This document shows positions 1 through 7,439 of a stretch of 45,646 nucleotides of DNA, one piece after another. The notes below the pieces were generated by a model. The model made no database searches. It was given only the letters and a program-made list of their open reading frames with translations, and had not been told where the DNA came from. Numbering within the stretch: position 1 is the stretch's first letter; each line of letters begins with the position of its first letter. Origin of the DNA: Mangrovicoccus sp. HB161399 (GTDB lineage Bacteria; Pseudomonadota; Alphaproteobacteria; Rhodobacterales; Rhodobacteraceae); the NCBI RefSeq assembly GCF_013184745.1, contig NZ_JAATVU010000048.1, positions 1-45,646 of the forward strand, written 5' to 3'. A program made the position numbers and the translations under genes.

Positions 1-146
1 CAGGGAAGCAGTCCGCGGCGGCCCCATGGCCGGGACGGGAGAGTGCGCAGCCTGAAAATAGACACCGGTGACAACAACCTTGAAAACCACCGGATGCTGC
101 ATTTGCGCAACAAGGCGGTCTCAAGGCTTAAGAAAAACATATTCCA

Positions 147-500
147 TCAAAAGAATTCAATTTCTGTATTTTTGTCCCCTGCATGTGTTCCCAATGAAAG
201 CCCGCCAATCAAGTCTCTGATCTCGACCAAGTGAATATTTCTTTCCATTGTCTTAAAAAAGAAAATTGGGTCTCCTTTGGAATTTTTCTCAATAACCTTC
301 ATTACATTCGACAGTGCTAACAAATGTTGACTCATCCTATCAAGACTTTGCAATTCGAGAATCAGTTCGTGATCTTTTGAGCTGATTTTGAGGAGGGAAT
401 CAGACAATGAATCTTGAAGGTGCAAGCAGGTCTTGCCCAGATCTTCTAGCATAAGAGAAATCGATGCCGATAGAGCATCAGAGCGTGTTGTCGTTTTCAT
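147..500 (-). CDS. Small helical protein ending the che operon; possible CheZ-like CheY phosphatase
   Basis: I do not recognise the family by name. From the ATG at 500 it is 117 residues, largely predicted helical, with no membrane segment or signal peptide. A TTG at 521, preceded by GAGG about 6 nt upstream, would add seven residues and overlap the upstream cheY stop by 14 nt; either start is possible. The central helix reads LQSLDRMSQHLLALSNVM. Its D-x3-Q spacing matches the catalytic Asp/Gln pair of CheZ (DLTGQ in E. coli). The protein ends in a charged tail plus EIEFF, loosely like the acidic-aromatic CheY-binding tail of CheZ. It is the last visible gene of the operon, directly behind a cheY, so a role in CheY dephosphorylation or binding is plausible but inferred. 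The gene is AT-rich (about 40-45% G+C), unlike most of the window. Confidence 0.6.
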   Translation of the reverse strand: MKTTTRSDALSASISLMLEDLGKTCLHLQDSLSDSLLKISSKDHELILELQSLDRMSQHLLALSNVMKVIEKNSKGDPIFFFKTMERNIHLVEIRDLIGGLSLGTHAGDKNTEIEFF

Positions 501-507
501 CGTTCGG

Positions 508-894
508 CTACAATCTACCAACTACAGCCTCAATACAATTCTTCAATTCCAAAGGCTGAAATGGCTTTTTTATGAAATTGTTCATCCCAAGTTTTTTGCC
601 GTTTTCGATGATCTGCCTTTCGGCCCTCCCGGTAATGAGAATGAATCCAATTCCTCGCGTTTTAGCGTCGGTTCGAAGAGAATGCAAAAGTTGAAGCCCG
701 TCCATGCCCGGCATGTTGAAGTCGGAGATAATCAAGTGAACTGGAGACTTGGATATGATTTTCAACGCCGTGGGTCCATCCGGAGCATGTGAAACAGATT
801 TAATCCCAAAACTTTCGAGCGCTTGAACAAGCAAACCTCTCGACGTAGACATGTCATCCACAACCATGACTCTTAACTGATCTCTAAGTGCCAT
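508..894 (-). CDS. cheY: CheY-type single-domain response regulator (second copy in operon)
   Basis: A 128-residue receiver domain with no output domain. Visible conserved residues are the acidic pair D13-D14, phospho-acceptor D58 in SDFNMPGMDG, T88 and K110 in the KKPF motif. Single-domain receivers of this kind take phosphate from CheA and either act on the flagellar motor or serve as a phosphate sink. The start is well supported by GAGGAGAAGG just upstream. It follows cheR by 16 nt on the same strand and precedes the small helical gene, matching the cheY2 position of rhizobial che operons. Base composition is clearly AT-rich compared with the other cheY of this operon (4413-4778), and the two proteins are quite different, so this is not a recent duplication. 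Confidence 0.93.
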   Translation of the reverse strand: MALRDQLRVMVVDDMSTSRGLLVQALESFGIKSVSHAPDGPTALKIISKSPVHLIISDFNMPGMDGLQLLHSLRTDAKTRGIGFILITGRAERQIIENGKKLGMNNFIKKPFQPLELKNCIEAVVGRL

Positions 895-910
895 TTTGAA
901 AACCTTCTCC

Positions 911-1750
911 TCAACTTAATTTCCTGTAAGTCGTTATTCCATTAGGGCGCAGACAGAATCTTCCCGAATCTTGAATTCTTTCCGAGTGCCCAATGAACAG
1001 CCAGCCTCCGGAGTTCAGCTTTTCCTGGAATTTGCTCCACAGCTTGTTTTGGGTGGCTTCGTCGAAGTATATTACTACATTTCGACAAAAAATTACGTCA
1101 AACCTAGACTTCATCGGCCAATCTGAAAGGAGATTCAAGCGACGAAACAGAACGCGACGTTTTATTTTATCGGATATCTTAATGCTGCCATCTGGTTCGA
1201 TTGAGAAATATTCATTTCTAATATCCTTTGCAATTCCTTTTGTCTGAGCCTCCGAGTACTTTCCCTTCTCGGCGAAATCAAGGACATTTGGGTCAATATC
1301 CGTGGCCAAGAACTTGATGTCATATTTTTCGAACTCGCGAAAGTTTTCCGCTAGTGTTATCAAGAGCGAGTAAATCTCTTGACCTGTCGAACAACCTGCA
1401 GACCATACGCGATACTTTTCGCCAGCCGTGACTTTTTCTCTTATCTCGGGAATTACCTTATCTCTGAAGGCATTGAAATGGTGCTCTTCTCGGAAAAAAT
1501 GACTAACGTTGGTAGTTAGTGCCGACAGGAAGTTAATTAGTTCAGTGTCGGACTTTTCTGACGTCAGTAGAGAGAGATATTCATCCAAGCTGTTTAGCCC
1601 CAGTGCGCGAACTCTCTTTGTCAGCCTTGCCGATATCATGGAAGATTTGCTCTCTACGAGCACCAACCCAGCCTCTCTGTATGCGATCGTTGAAACCAGC
1701 TTGAATTGTGCTTGGGAAAGAGTGCTTTGGCTGGTCAAAAACTCGCTCAT
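911..1750 (-). CDS. cheR: Chemotaxis receptor glutamate methyltransferase CheR
   Basis: A 279-residue protein of usual CheR length. It uses S-adenosylmethionine to methylate glutamates on chemoreceptors, setting the adaptation state. The N-terminal helical domain ends near TTNVSHFFRE (79-88). The SAM-binding domain shows SAGCSTGQE (117-125) and FCRNVVIYFD (221-230), both characteristic of the family. The ATG at 1750 lies one base after the cheW stop, so the genes are tightly coupled. The opposing methylesterase cheB, often next to cheR, is not in the window. Composition is strongly AT-rich (a sampled 60-nt line is 40% G+C), with frequent AAA, ATT and TTT codons, in contrast to the cheA 5' half. 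Confidence 0.96.
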   Translation of the reverse strand: MSEFLTSQSTLSQAQFKLVSTIAYREAGLVLVESKSSMISARLTKRVRALGLNSLDEYLSLLTSEKSDTELINFLSALTTNVSHFFREEHHFNAFRDKVIPEIREKVTAGEKYRVWSAGCSTGQEIYSLLITLAENFREFEKYDIKFLATDIDPNVLDFAEKGKYSEAQTKGIAKDIRNEYFSIEPDGSIKISDKIKRRVLFRRLNLLSDWPMKSRFDVIFCRNVVIYFDEATQNKLWSKFQEKLNSGGWLFIGHSERIQDSGRFCLRPNGITTYRKLS

Positions 1751-1751
1751 C

Positions 1752-2219
1752 TTATGCTGCCATACCCTCTCTGTTCGGCATTACTGCTTCCAAGTTGAGC
1801 ACTCGGATCATTCGACCTTCATATATGGTCAATGCCCGTATAAAAGTATGTGAAACATCCGCTGCTAGCTCGGGCGGCACCTGCATGTCATCTTGCGGGA
1901 TCGAAAGTATGTCAGAGACAGCGTTCACCAATAGCCCCAAAGTCTGGCCGTCGACATGTACAACTATGATGACATTTCTTGAACTATCCTCCCCGGAAGG
2001 CAGCCCCAACCTGGAAGCCAAATCGACTATCGGAAGTACCGTTCCCCGAAGGTTTATGACCCCACGCACAAAGCTGGGCGCATGGGGTAACGGGGTCGCT
2101 TTAGTCCAGCCTCGTATCTCTCTGACCGACATTATGTCAACCGAGTATTCCTGTTCTCCCACGCGGAAGGACAGGAGTTCAATTTCACCGCCATCGGTTT
2201 TCGCTTCGTCTTCGCTCAT
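1752..2219 (-). CDS. cheW: Chemotaxis adaptor CheW
   Basis: A 155-residue CheW-domain protein that couples receptors to CheA in the signalling array. The family hallmark RGVINLRGTVLPIVDL is present in the first half, and the C-terminal part (FIRALTIYEGRMIRVLNLE) matches the second SH3-like subdomain. It starts one base after the cheA stop (2221-2223) and its own stop lies one base before cheR, so translation is almost certainly coupled. G+C is intermediate (about 50%), between the GC-rich cheA front and AT-rich cheR. Confidence 0.95.
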   Translation of the reverse strand: MSEDEAKTDGGEIELLSFRVGEQEYSVDIMSVREIRGWTKATPLPHAPSFVRGVINLRGTVLPIVDLASRLGLPSGEDSSRNVIIVVHVDGQTLGLLVNAVSDILSIPQDDMQVPPELAADVSHTFIRALTIYEGRMIRVLNLEAVMPNREGMAA

Positions 2220-2220
2220 T

Positions 2221-4398
2221 TCAACCAGCTTCCATGATTAGCGTATTTCTGGGACAGGTTCGGCCACTTGCATTGGCCGTAATGTCAATTGGATCCAAGA
2301 TTAGCGCGATTTGGCCGTCGCCGAGGATGGTGGCGGCTGCGACGCCAGGCACATGTCCATAACTGTCTTGAAGTCCCTTGATAACGACTTGGCGCTGATC
2401 ATGAATGGAGTCGACGACCAAGGCCGCCCGGCTGCCATCCTCATGGGCAATCAGCAAAATGATGCCGCCGCAGTAGTCTTTCAGTGGTTCGCGATAGCCG
2501 AGTTCCGTTCCCAGGTCGAGAAGCGGGACGAATTCGCCCCTTATTTGGACGACGTTTGTTTCAGGACCCAATTTCCGGATGTCACCTTCGGAAAGGGTCA
2601 AGGTTTCCACGATGGCATTGAGGGGGACAACCAATGTTTCGCCGGCAACATGCACAACCATGCCGTCGAGGACCGCCAGTGTGAGCGGCAGGCTAATAGA
2701 AAATGTCGTGCCGACTCCTTTTTCGGAATTTATGGTAATCCGTCCGCCGAGTCCTTGAATGGAACTCTTCACGACATCCATGCCCACACCGCGCCCGGAA
2801 AGGCTGGAGACTTCGGCCGCGGTTGAAAATCCCGGGAGGAACAGGAGGTTGTCAATTTCAGAATCGGTGAGATTGCTGTCTTCCGGGATCAGGCCCTTCT
2901 GTATGGCAACCTTTAGGACCCGCTCCCTGTTAATGCCGCCGCCATCGTCGCCGACTTCGATGACGACACGGCCCGATCGGTGTCCGGCGGACAAGGTGAC
3001 CAAACCTTCCGCGGGTTTGCCCGCTGCGAGCCTGTCCTCGGTCTTTTCCAGCCCGTGGTCGACCGCGTTTCGGATCATGTGGGTCAGGGGGTCCGCAAGG
3101 CGCTCGATGACGGTCTTGTCGACTTCGGTCGCGTCGCCATCGGTTTTCAGGCGGACGGTCTTGCCGATCGCTGCCGAAGACTCCCGGACGATGCGGGACA
3201 TGCGCTGGAACAGGGATTTGACGGGCTGGGCCCTGATCATCATCACGCTGTCCTGGATGTCCCGGGTCAGCTGCATGAACTCTTCGAGGCCGTTGACAAC
3301 CGGAGAGTTCGGCGGCAGCCCGGCCTCGGTGACGCTCTGGGAGAGCATCGCCTGGTTGATGACCAGTTCGCCGACGAGGTTCACCAGCCGGTCGATGCGT
3401 TCGAGATCGACACGCACGGTGGCATTGGCGGCGGCAGGAGCGCTGGCGGCGCCGCCGGTTTTCGGCGCTGCCTTTACGGGAACATTACGCTCGCTGCGCT
3501 GAGCCGGAGTGGCTTCGGCAGCATTCTCGTTCCCGTCGCTAAAAGCCGGTGGCGCATCCTGGCCGTCACCGTCATCCGGAGGATCGTCATCTGCATTGAG
3601 TGCGGAGAAGTCGGGCATCGTGGGCGGGGAACTCTCCGCTCCGTCGGCTTCGGCGATGGAAAGCTCGCAGAGGCCTTCGACGAATTCGAAGACTTCTTCG
3701 ACCTCCGGGAGCGACGCATCGGTCTGCAGCTGGATGGTCCATCCCAGATGTGCTGCTTTCGGGTTGAGTTCGTCCAGATCGGGAACATCCGCGATGGCGA
3801 TCTCGGTCTGCATCTGGCCGAGTTGCGACAGCGCGCGCAGCACGAAAAGCGGCTCGTTGCCGAGGGCATAGAGCTTCTCGTCTGGCTTGAACGTGATCTG
3901 GAAGCCGGAGGGTTCCGGCTCTGCGGCGGGCAGGTCGGGCAATCCGAGATCCATCGCCAGGCCCATCGGCTGGAATTCTTCCGCGCTGATCTCCTCCTCT
4001 TCCTCGCCGGCAATGGCCTGGAGGCTCGCGAGGGTCTTCTCGATGATCTCCTGGTCGACGGGCGCGTCGTCGCGGGCGGCCTTCACCAGGTCCGAAAGGA
4101 TGTCGCCGCAGGAGAAGAACAGCAGGATCGCTTCCTGGTCCGGATGGTAGTTGCCGGACCGGACCTCGTCGAGGACGGTCTCGAAGCTGTGCGCGAACTT
4201 GACGAGATCGTCGAGGCCGAAAGCACCGGCGCCGCCCTTGATGGAATGGACGGCCCTGAACACGGAGTTGATCGTGTCCGAGTTGGCGCTGCCATCCTCC
4301 ATCGCCTGGAGGCCTTCCTGGGCGGCCTCGAGAAGCTCGTCGCACTCGATGAAGAAGGAGGCCCGGATTTCGGCCATCGGATCGTTGGATTCGGACAT
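2221..4398 (-). CDS. cheA: Chemotaxis histidine kinase CheA
   Basis: A 725-residue cytoplasmic kinase with the full CheA order. HPt domain is about 1-125 with phospho-histidine H51 in AVHSIKGGAGAFG. A P2-like CheY-docking domain is about 165-250, followed by an acidic, Pro/Ala-rich linker to about 320. P3 dimerisation is about 325-385. The HATPase domain is about 390-572 with N box HMIRNAVDHGLE (440-451), GDDGGGIN (483-490) and GRGVGMDVV (535-543). The CheW-like P5 domain is about 575-710. It receives receptor signals through CheW and phosphorylates the CheY proteins. AGGAGGAG just upstream supports the ATG at 4398. G+C falls along the gene: the HPt-to-HATPase part looks like the rest of the chromosome, while the P5 end (2221-2830) is noticeably lower. 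Confidence 0.97.
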   Translation of the reverse strand: MSESNDPMAEIRASFFIECDELLEAAQEGLQAMEDGSANSDTINSVFRAVHSIKGGAGAFGLDDLVKFAHSFETVLDEVRSGNYHPDQEAILLFFSCGDILSDLVKAARDDAPVDQEIIEKTLASLQAIAGEEEEEISAEEFQPMGLAMDLGLPDLPAAEPEPSGFQITFKPDEKLYALGNEPLFVLRALSQLGQMQTEIAIADVPDLDELNPKAAHLGWTIQLQTDASLPEVEEVFEFVEGLCELSIAEADGAESSPPTMPDFSALNADDDPPDDGDGQDAPPAFSDGNENAAEATPAQRSERNVPVKAAPKTGGAASAPAAANATVRVDLERIDRLVNLVGELVINQAMLSQSVTEAGLPPNSPVVNGLEEFMQLTRDIQDSVMMIRAQPVKSLFQRMSRIVRESSAAIGKTVRLKTDGDATEVDKTVIERLADPLTHMIRNAVDHGLEKTEDRLAAGKPAEGLVTLSAGHRSGRVVIEVGDDGGGINRERVLKVAIQKGLIPEDSNLTDSEIDNLLFLPGFSTAAEVSSLSGRGVGMDVVKSSIQGLGGRITINSEKGVGTTFSISLPLTLAVLDGMVVHVAGETLVVPLNAIVETLTLSEGDIRKLGPETNVVQIRGEFVPLLDLGTELGYREPLKDYCGGIILLIAHEDGSRAALVVDSIHDQRQVVIKGLQDSYGHVPGVAAATILGDGQIALILDPIDITANASGRTCPRNTLIMEAG

Positions 4399-4412
4399 GC
4401 GCGGGACTCCTC

Positions 4413-4778
4413 CTAACCGGCTACCATGTGGAGCGCGCGCACGAGCTTGGTTGGATCGAACGGCTTGACGATCCAGCCGGTGGCGCCGGCCTCGCGGGCG
4501 CGCTGCTTCAGTTCGGCCGCGCTCTCGGTGGTGAGAACGAGGATCGGCACGCCGTTGTGCCGTTCCTGCTGGCGCACCGCATCGATGAAGCCGAAGCCGT
4601 CCATCCTGGGCATGTTGATGTCGGTGATGATGGCGTCGGGCGACAGGCCTTCCAGCACTTCCAGCCCGTGCACCCCGTCTTCGGCGAGATGGGTCTCGAA
4701 GCCGGCGCCTGTCAGGGCCAGGCGGAGCATGTCCCGCATGGTGCGGCTGTCGTCAACGGCCAGGACGGTCAGGGTCAT
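4413..4778 (-). CDS. cheY: CheY-type single-domain response regulator (first copy in operon)
   Basis: A 121-residue receiver domain with D9-D10, phospho-acceptor D53 in TDINMPRMDG, T84 and K105 in the VKPF motif. SRTMRD after the acidic pair is typical of chemotaxis CheY proteins. It lies between the STAS gene and cheA, as cheY1 does in rhizobial operons, where one of two CheYs drives the motor and the other drains phosphate; which role this one has cannot be read from sequence. Its ATG overlaps the STAS stop by 4 nt (ATGA). It is GC-rich like the chromosome, unlike the other cheY. Confidence 0.95.
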   Translation of the reverse strand: MTLTVLAVDDSRTMRDMLRLALTGAGFETHLAEDGVHGLEVLEGLSPDAIITDINMPRMDGFGFIDAVRQQERHNGVPILVLTTESAAELKQRAREAGATGWIVKPFDPTKLVRALHMVAG

Positions 4779-5056
4779 TGCACGGCTCCCGGTTTGCTGA
4801 AATGGTCCTTGTCTAGGCCGAGCATTTCGAGATGCTCGGAGAATTTCGCCGAAGGCGAGGCGACGCTCAGCGAATGGCCGTCGCGGTCCCAGGATTTCCA
4901 GGCAGACAGCAGCAGCTGCAGCCCGGCGGCACCGAGATGCTTGACCTGCGAGCCGTCCAGCGCGACGTCCTCGCCGCGCGCCTCCTTGATTTCGGCATAG
5001 AGCGCCTCGACGCCGGCGTAATCCATGCGCGCGGGAAGAACGAGTTCCCGCGTCAT
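4775..5056 (-). CDS. STAS-domain protein at head of che operon (CheX-like of rhizobial operons)
   Basis: A 93-residue single STAS domain, the fold of anti-sigma factor antagonists. The core loop reads DGSQVKHLGAAGLQLLLSA. In SpoIIAA-type proteins a phosphorylatable serine sits just before the GL of this loop; here positions 43-44 are both alanine, so classical serine phosphorylation control looks impossible. It is the first gene of the visible operon, with GGGAGCAGG upstream of ATG 5056, and is translationally coupled to cheY. Rhizobial che operons carry a similar small STAS gene (called cheX or orf2) in the same place. Its chemotaxis role is poorly defined; a scaffolding or array role is only a guess. 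Confidence 0.85.
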   Translation of the reverse strand: MTRELVLPARMDYAGVEALYAEIKEARGEDVALDGSQVKHLGAAGLQLLLSAWKSWDRDGHSLSVASPSAKFSEHLEMLGLDKDHFSKPGAVQ

Positions 5057-5166
5057 CTGCCTGCTCCCGACGAACTGATCCTGGCTAAACGCAACCTGGG
5101 CCTCCCTCGATCCATTACGGGATCAGGAGTAGGGCGCGATGCCTTAAGATCAGATTAGCGGCTGGC

Positions 5167-6108
5167 CTATGCGGCGTCCTGGCGGGCGTAGATCGCGCAG
5201 CCGTCCAGCGCGGCATAGTCGTCGGTCATCGCAAAGACCGGAAACTGCGCGAGAAATTCCGAGAACCTGCCCTTGTCGCACAGCGCGGCATCGAAGCCGT
5301 GCACGTCGAAGAACGGCTCCAGCGCACGCGCCATGCCGCCGATGAACACGATTCCGCCGAAGGGCAGGTGGGTCAGTGCCAGATCGCCCGCGACCCTGCC
5401 GAGCGTGCCGACCATCAGCGCCAGGAACCGCGCCTCGGGACTGCCGGGCGCCTCTGCGGCGCGGGTCACGATCTCGCCCGGATCGGCCGGGGCGCTGCCG
5501 GTCAGCAGCTGGTAGCTCATCGGGAAGCCGCGGCCCGACAGCAGGTCCTCGACCGAGGCGAAGCCGTGATGGCGCCGCAGTTCCTGCGCCAGGCGCGCGC
5601 CGTCCTCGTTCCAGACCGGCAGGGTCACGTGGCCGCATTCGGAGGGCGTGACCAGCAGCCCGCCGGGGCGGCGGTAGACCGGCGCGGCGTTGAATCCGGT
5701 GCCGACGCCGATCACCAGCCGGGTTTCCTCCGGGTCGGGCACCTTGCCGGCGCAGCGCTCGAGCAGCGGCGCCACCGGCACCATGTCGAGCGCGTAGCCC
5801 TGGGCGGAAAGGTCGTTCAGCACCAGCCCCTTGGCGGCGCCCGCGACGCGGCACAGCTCGTCCTCGGAAACGATCCAGTCGCGGTTGGTCAGCCGGCCGA
5901 TGCCGTGGCGCACCGGACCCGCCACGGCAACGCAGACGCAGTCCGGAGCGGCAAGCCTCTGTTCGGCGATATAGCTTGCGAGCACGTCGCCGAGCGAGGC
6001 GAATTCGGCATTGCGGTAGCGCGAGACCCGGGAGCGGTCCACGGCGCCGCCCTCCGACAGGCCCACCCTGGTATTGGTGCCGCCGACATCCGCCACGATA
6101 GTAGTCAC
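5167..6108 (-). CDS. glk: Glucokinase
   Basis: A 313-residue protein of the bacterial Glk family (not ROK). It phosphorylates glucose with ATP to glucose 6-phosphate. The N-terminal phosphate-binding motif DVGGTNTRVG (7-16) is clear, as are LVIGVGTGFNAA in the middle and IFIGGMAR-like VFIGGMARALEPFF near the C-terminus. Start is GTG at 6108, overlapping the beta-glucosidase stop (GTGA), so the two are co-translated. It is the last gene of the regulator - beta-glucosidase - glucokinase operon. It would supply the kinase for glucose released by both the GH1 enzyme here and the GH13 enzyme of the divergent operon. Confidence 0.93.
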   Translation of the reverse strand: MTTIVADVGGTNTRVGLSEGGAVDRSRVSRYRNAEFASLGDVLASYIAEQRLAAPDCVCVAVAGPVRHGIGRLTNRDWIVSEDELCRVAGAAKGLVLNDLSAQGYALDMVPVAPLLERCAGKVPDPEETRLVIGVGTGFNAAPVYRRPGGLLVTPSECGHVTLPVWNEDGARLAQELRRHHGFASVEDLLSGRGFPMSYQLLTGSAPADPGEIVTRAAEAPGSPEARFLALMVGTLGRVAGDLALTHLPFGGIVFIGGMARALEPFFDVHGFDAALCDKGRFSEFLAQFPVFAMTDDYAALDGCAIYARQDAA

Positions 6109-7439
6109 AGGTCCGATCCTCGCAGAAACGCTTTCACTGCGTGATAGGAGTGTTTCGGCGTCCTGGCCAGTGTGTCAAAATCCACATGCACCAGGCCGAA
6201 GCGCTTTTCGTAGCCCAGAGACCACTCGTAATTGTCGAGCAGCGACCACAGGAAATAGCCCTTGAGCGGGATCCCGTCGGCGATGGCCCGGGCCGCCACG
6301 GCCAGATGGTCGCGCAGATAGGCGATGCGCTGCGGATCGGGCACTTCGCCCCCGGCCGGCACGTCGTGCCCGGCCATGCCGTTCTCGGTGACGTAGACGG
6401 GCAGGCCGGGGCAGTATTCCGTCACCAGCCGGAGCATGGCGCCCAGCGACTCCGGCCGGATCTCCCAGCCCATCGCGGTCTTTTCCAGCGGTCCCTCGAC
6501 CAGGCGGATGTTCGGCCAGGCGCCCTCGGCCCATTGCGCGCGGTTGCAGGTGTAGAAATTCGCGCCGATCCAGTCGATCGGCGTGCGGATCACCGCGAAA
6601 TCGTCCTGCCATCCCGCAGGCAGATGCGGCCCCAGCCCCTCCATGACGCGTTCGGGATACGCGCCGCGGAACAGGCCGGAGAGGAAGAACCGGTTGTAGA
6701 TCGCTGCCTGCCGCTCGGCGGCAAGATGGTCGGCGGGCGCGTCGCTGGCGGGAATCGAGTCCTCGAAATTGCAGACCGCCCCCAGATTGCCCATGCCTTC
6801 GGCGCGCATGGCATTGATCGCGGTGCCATGGGCCAGCAGCACGTGGTGCATGGCGCGCGCGGTGGCGCGGATGTCGCGCAGGCCCGGCGCCTGGGCGCCC
6901 TCGAAATGCGACAGCCAGGACACGCACCAAGGCTCGTTCACCGGCGCCGCCGACCACAGGCGGTCGCCGTAGCGCCGCGCCACGAGCTGCGCGAAATCGC
7001 CGAACCAGGCGGCAATGTCCCGGTTGCGCCAGCCGCCCAGATCCGCCAGCGCCGACGGCAGTTCCCAGTGGTAGAGCGTCACCGCCGGCTTCAGCCCGTT
7101 CTCCAGCATGCAGTCGATCAGCCGGTCGTAGAAATCCAGCCCTTCGGGATTGGGCGTGCCGCGGCCCTCGGGCAGGATCCGAGCCCACGAGGTGGAGAAC
7201 CGGTAGGCGTCCAGCCCCATTCCCGCCGCCAGCCCGAGATCCCCGGGGAAGCGGTGGTAATGGTCGCAGGCGACGCGCCCGTCCTCCTGGCGCACGACAT
7301 TGCCCGGGGTGGCGGCGAAGCTGTCCCAATGGGTGGGACCCGCGCCGCCGAAACCGTGGCCCTCGATCTGGTAGGACGAGGTCGCCGCGCCGAAGAGGAA
7401 ATCCTCGGGAAAGGCGGAACGGGGAAGGGGATCGCTCAT
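6105..7439 (-). CDS. GH1 beta-glucosidase
   Basis: A 444-residue glycoside hydrolase family 1 enzyme of normal length, without a signal peptide, so cytoplasmic. FPEDFLFGAATSSYQIEG (10-27) is the family N-terminal signature. The acid/base glutamate is E169 in VNEPW and the nucleophile E352 in VTENG. It should cleave terminal beta-linked glucose (or related sugars) from imported disaccharides. It sits between the LacI regulator and glucokinase with 4-nt overlaps on both sides. A beta-glycosidase beside an alpha-glucoside transporter suggests the locus handles both linkages. Exact substrate cannot be read from sequence. Confidence 0.95.
   Translation of the reverse strand: MSDPLPRSAFPEDFLFGAATSSYQIEGHGFGGAGPTHWDSFAATPGNVVRQEDGRVACDHYHRFPGDLGLAAGMGLDAYRFSTSWARILPEGRGTPNPEGLDFYDRLIDCMLENGLKPAVTLYHWELPSALADLGGWRNRDIAAWFGDFAQLVARRYGDRLWSAAPVNEPWCVSWLSHFEGAQAPGLRDIRATARAMHHVLLAHGTAINAMRAEGMGNLGAVCNFEDSIPASDAPADHLAAERQAAIYNRFFLSGLFRGAYPERVMEGLGPHLPAGWQDDFAVIRTPIDWIGANFYTCNRAQWAEGAWPNIRLVEGPLEKTAMGWEIRPESLGAMLRLVTEYCPGLPVYVTENGMAGHDVPAGGEVPDPQRIAYLRDHLAVAARAIADGIPLKGYFLWSLLDNYEWSLGYEKRFGLVHVDFDTLARTPKHSYHAVKAFLRGSDL

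Noticed and set aside
1-234. A plus-strand frame open from the left edge to 234, and a 34-codon minus-strand frame open from 102 to the left edge
   Set aside because: The plus-strand frame overlaps the end of the che-operon gene and shows no recognisable protein; the minus-strand frame lacks a convincing ribosome site and is too short to judge. Either could be the end of a gene lying outside, but neither is supported.
5057-5166. Possible terminator between glucokinase and the che operon
   Set aside because: Only a 5-bp stem (GATCC/GGATC) or a 7-bp pair about 40 nt apart is seen, which is too weak to call. Read-through from glk into che cannot be excluded.
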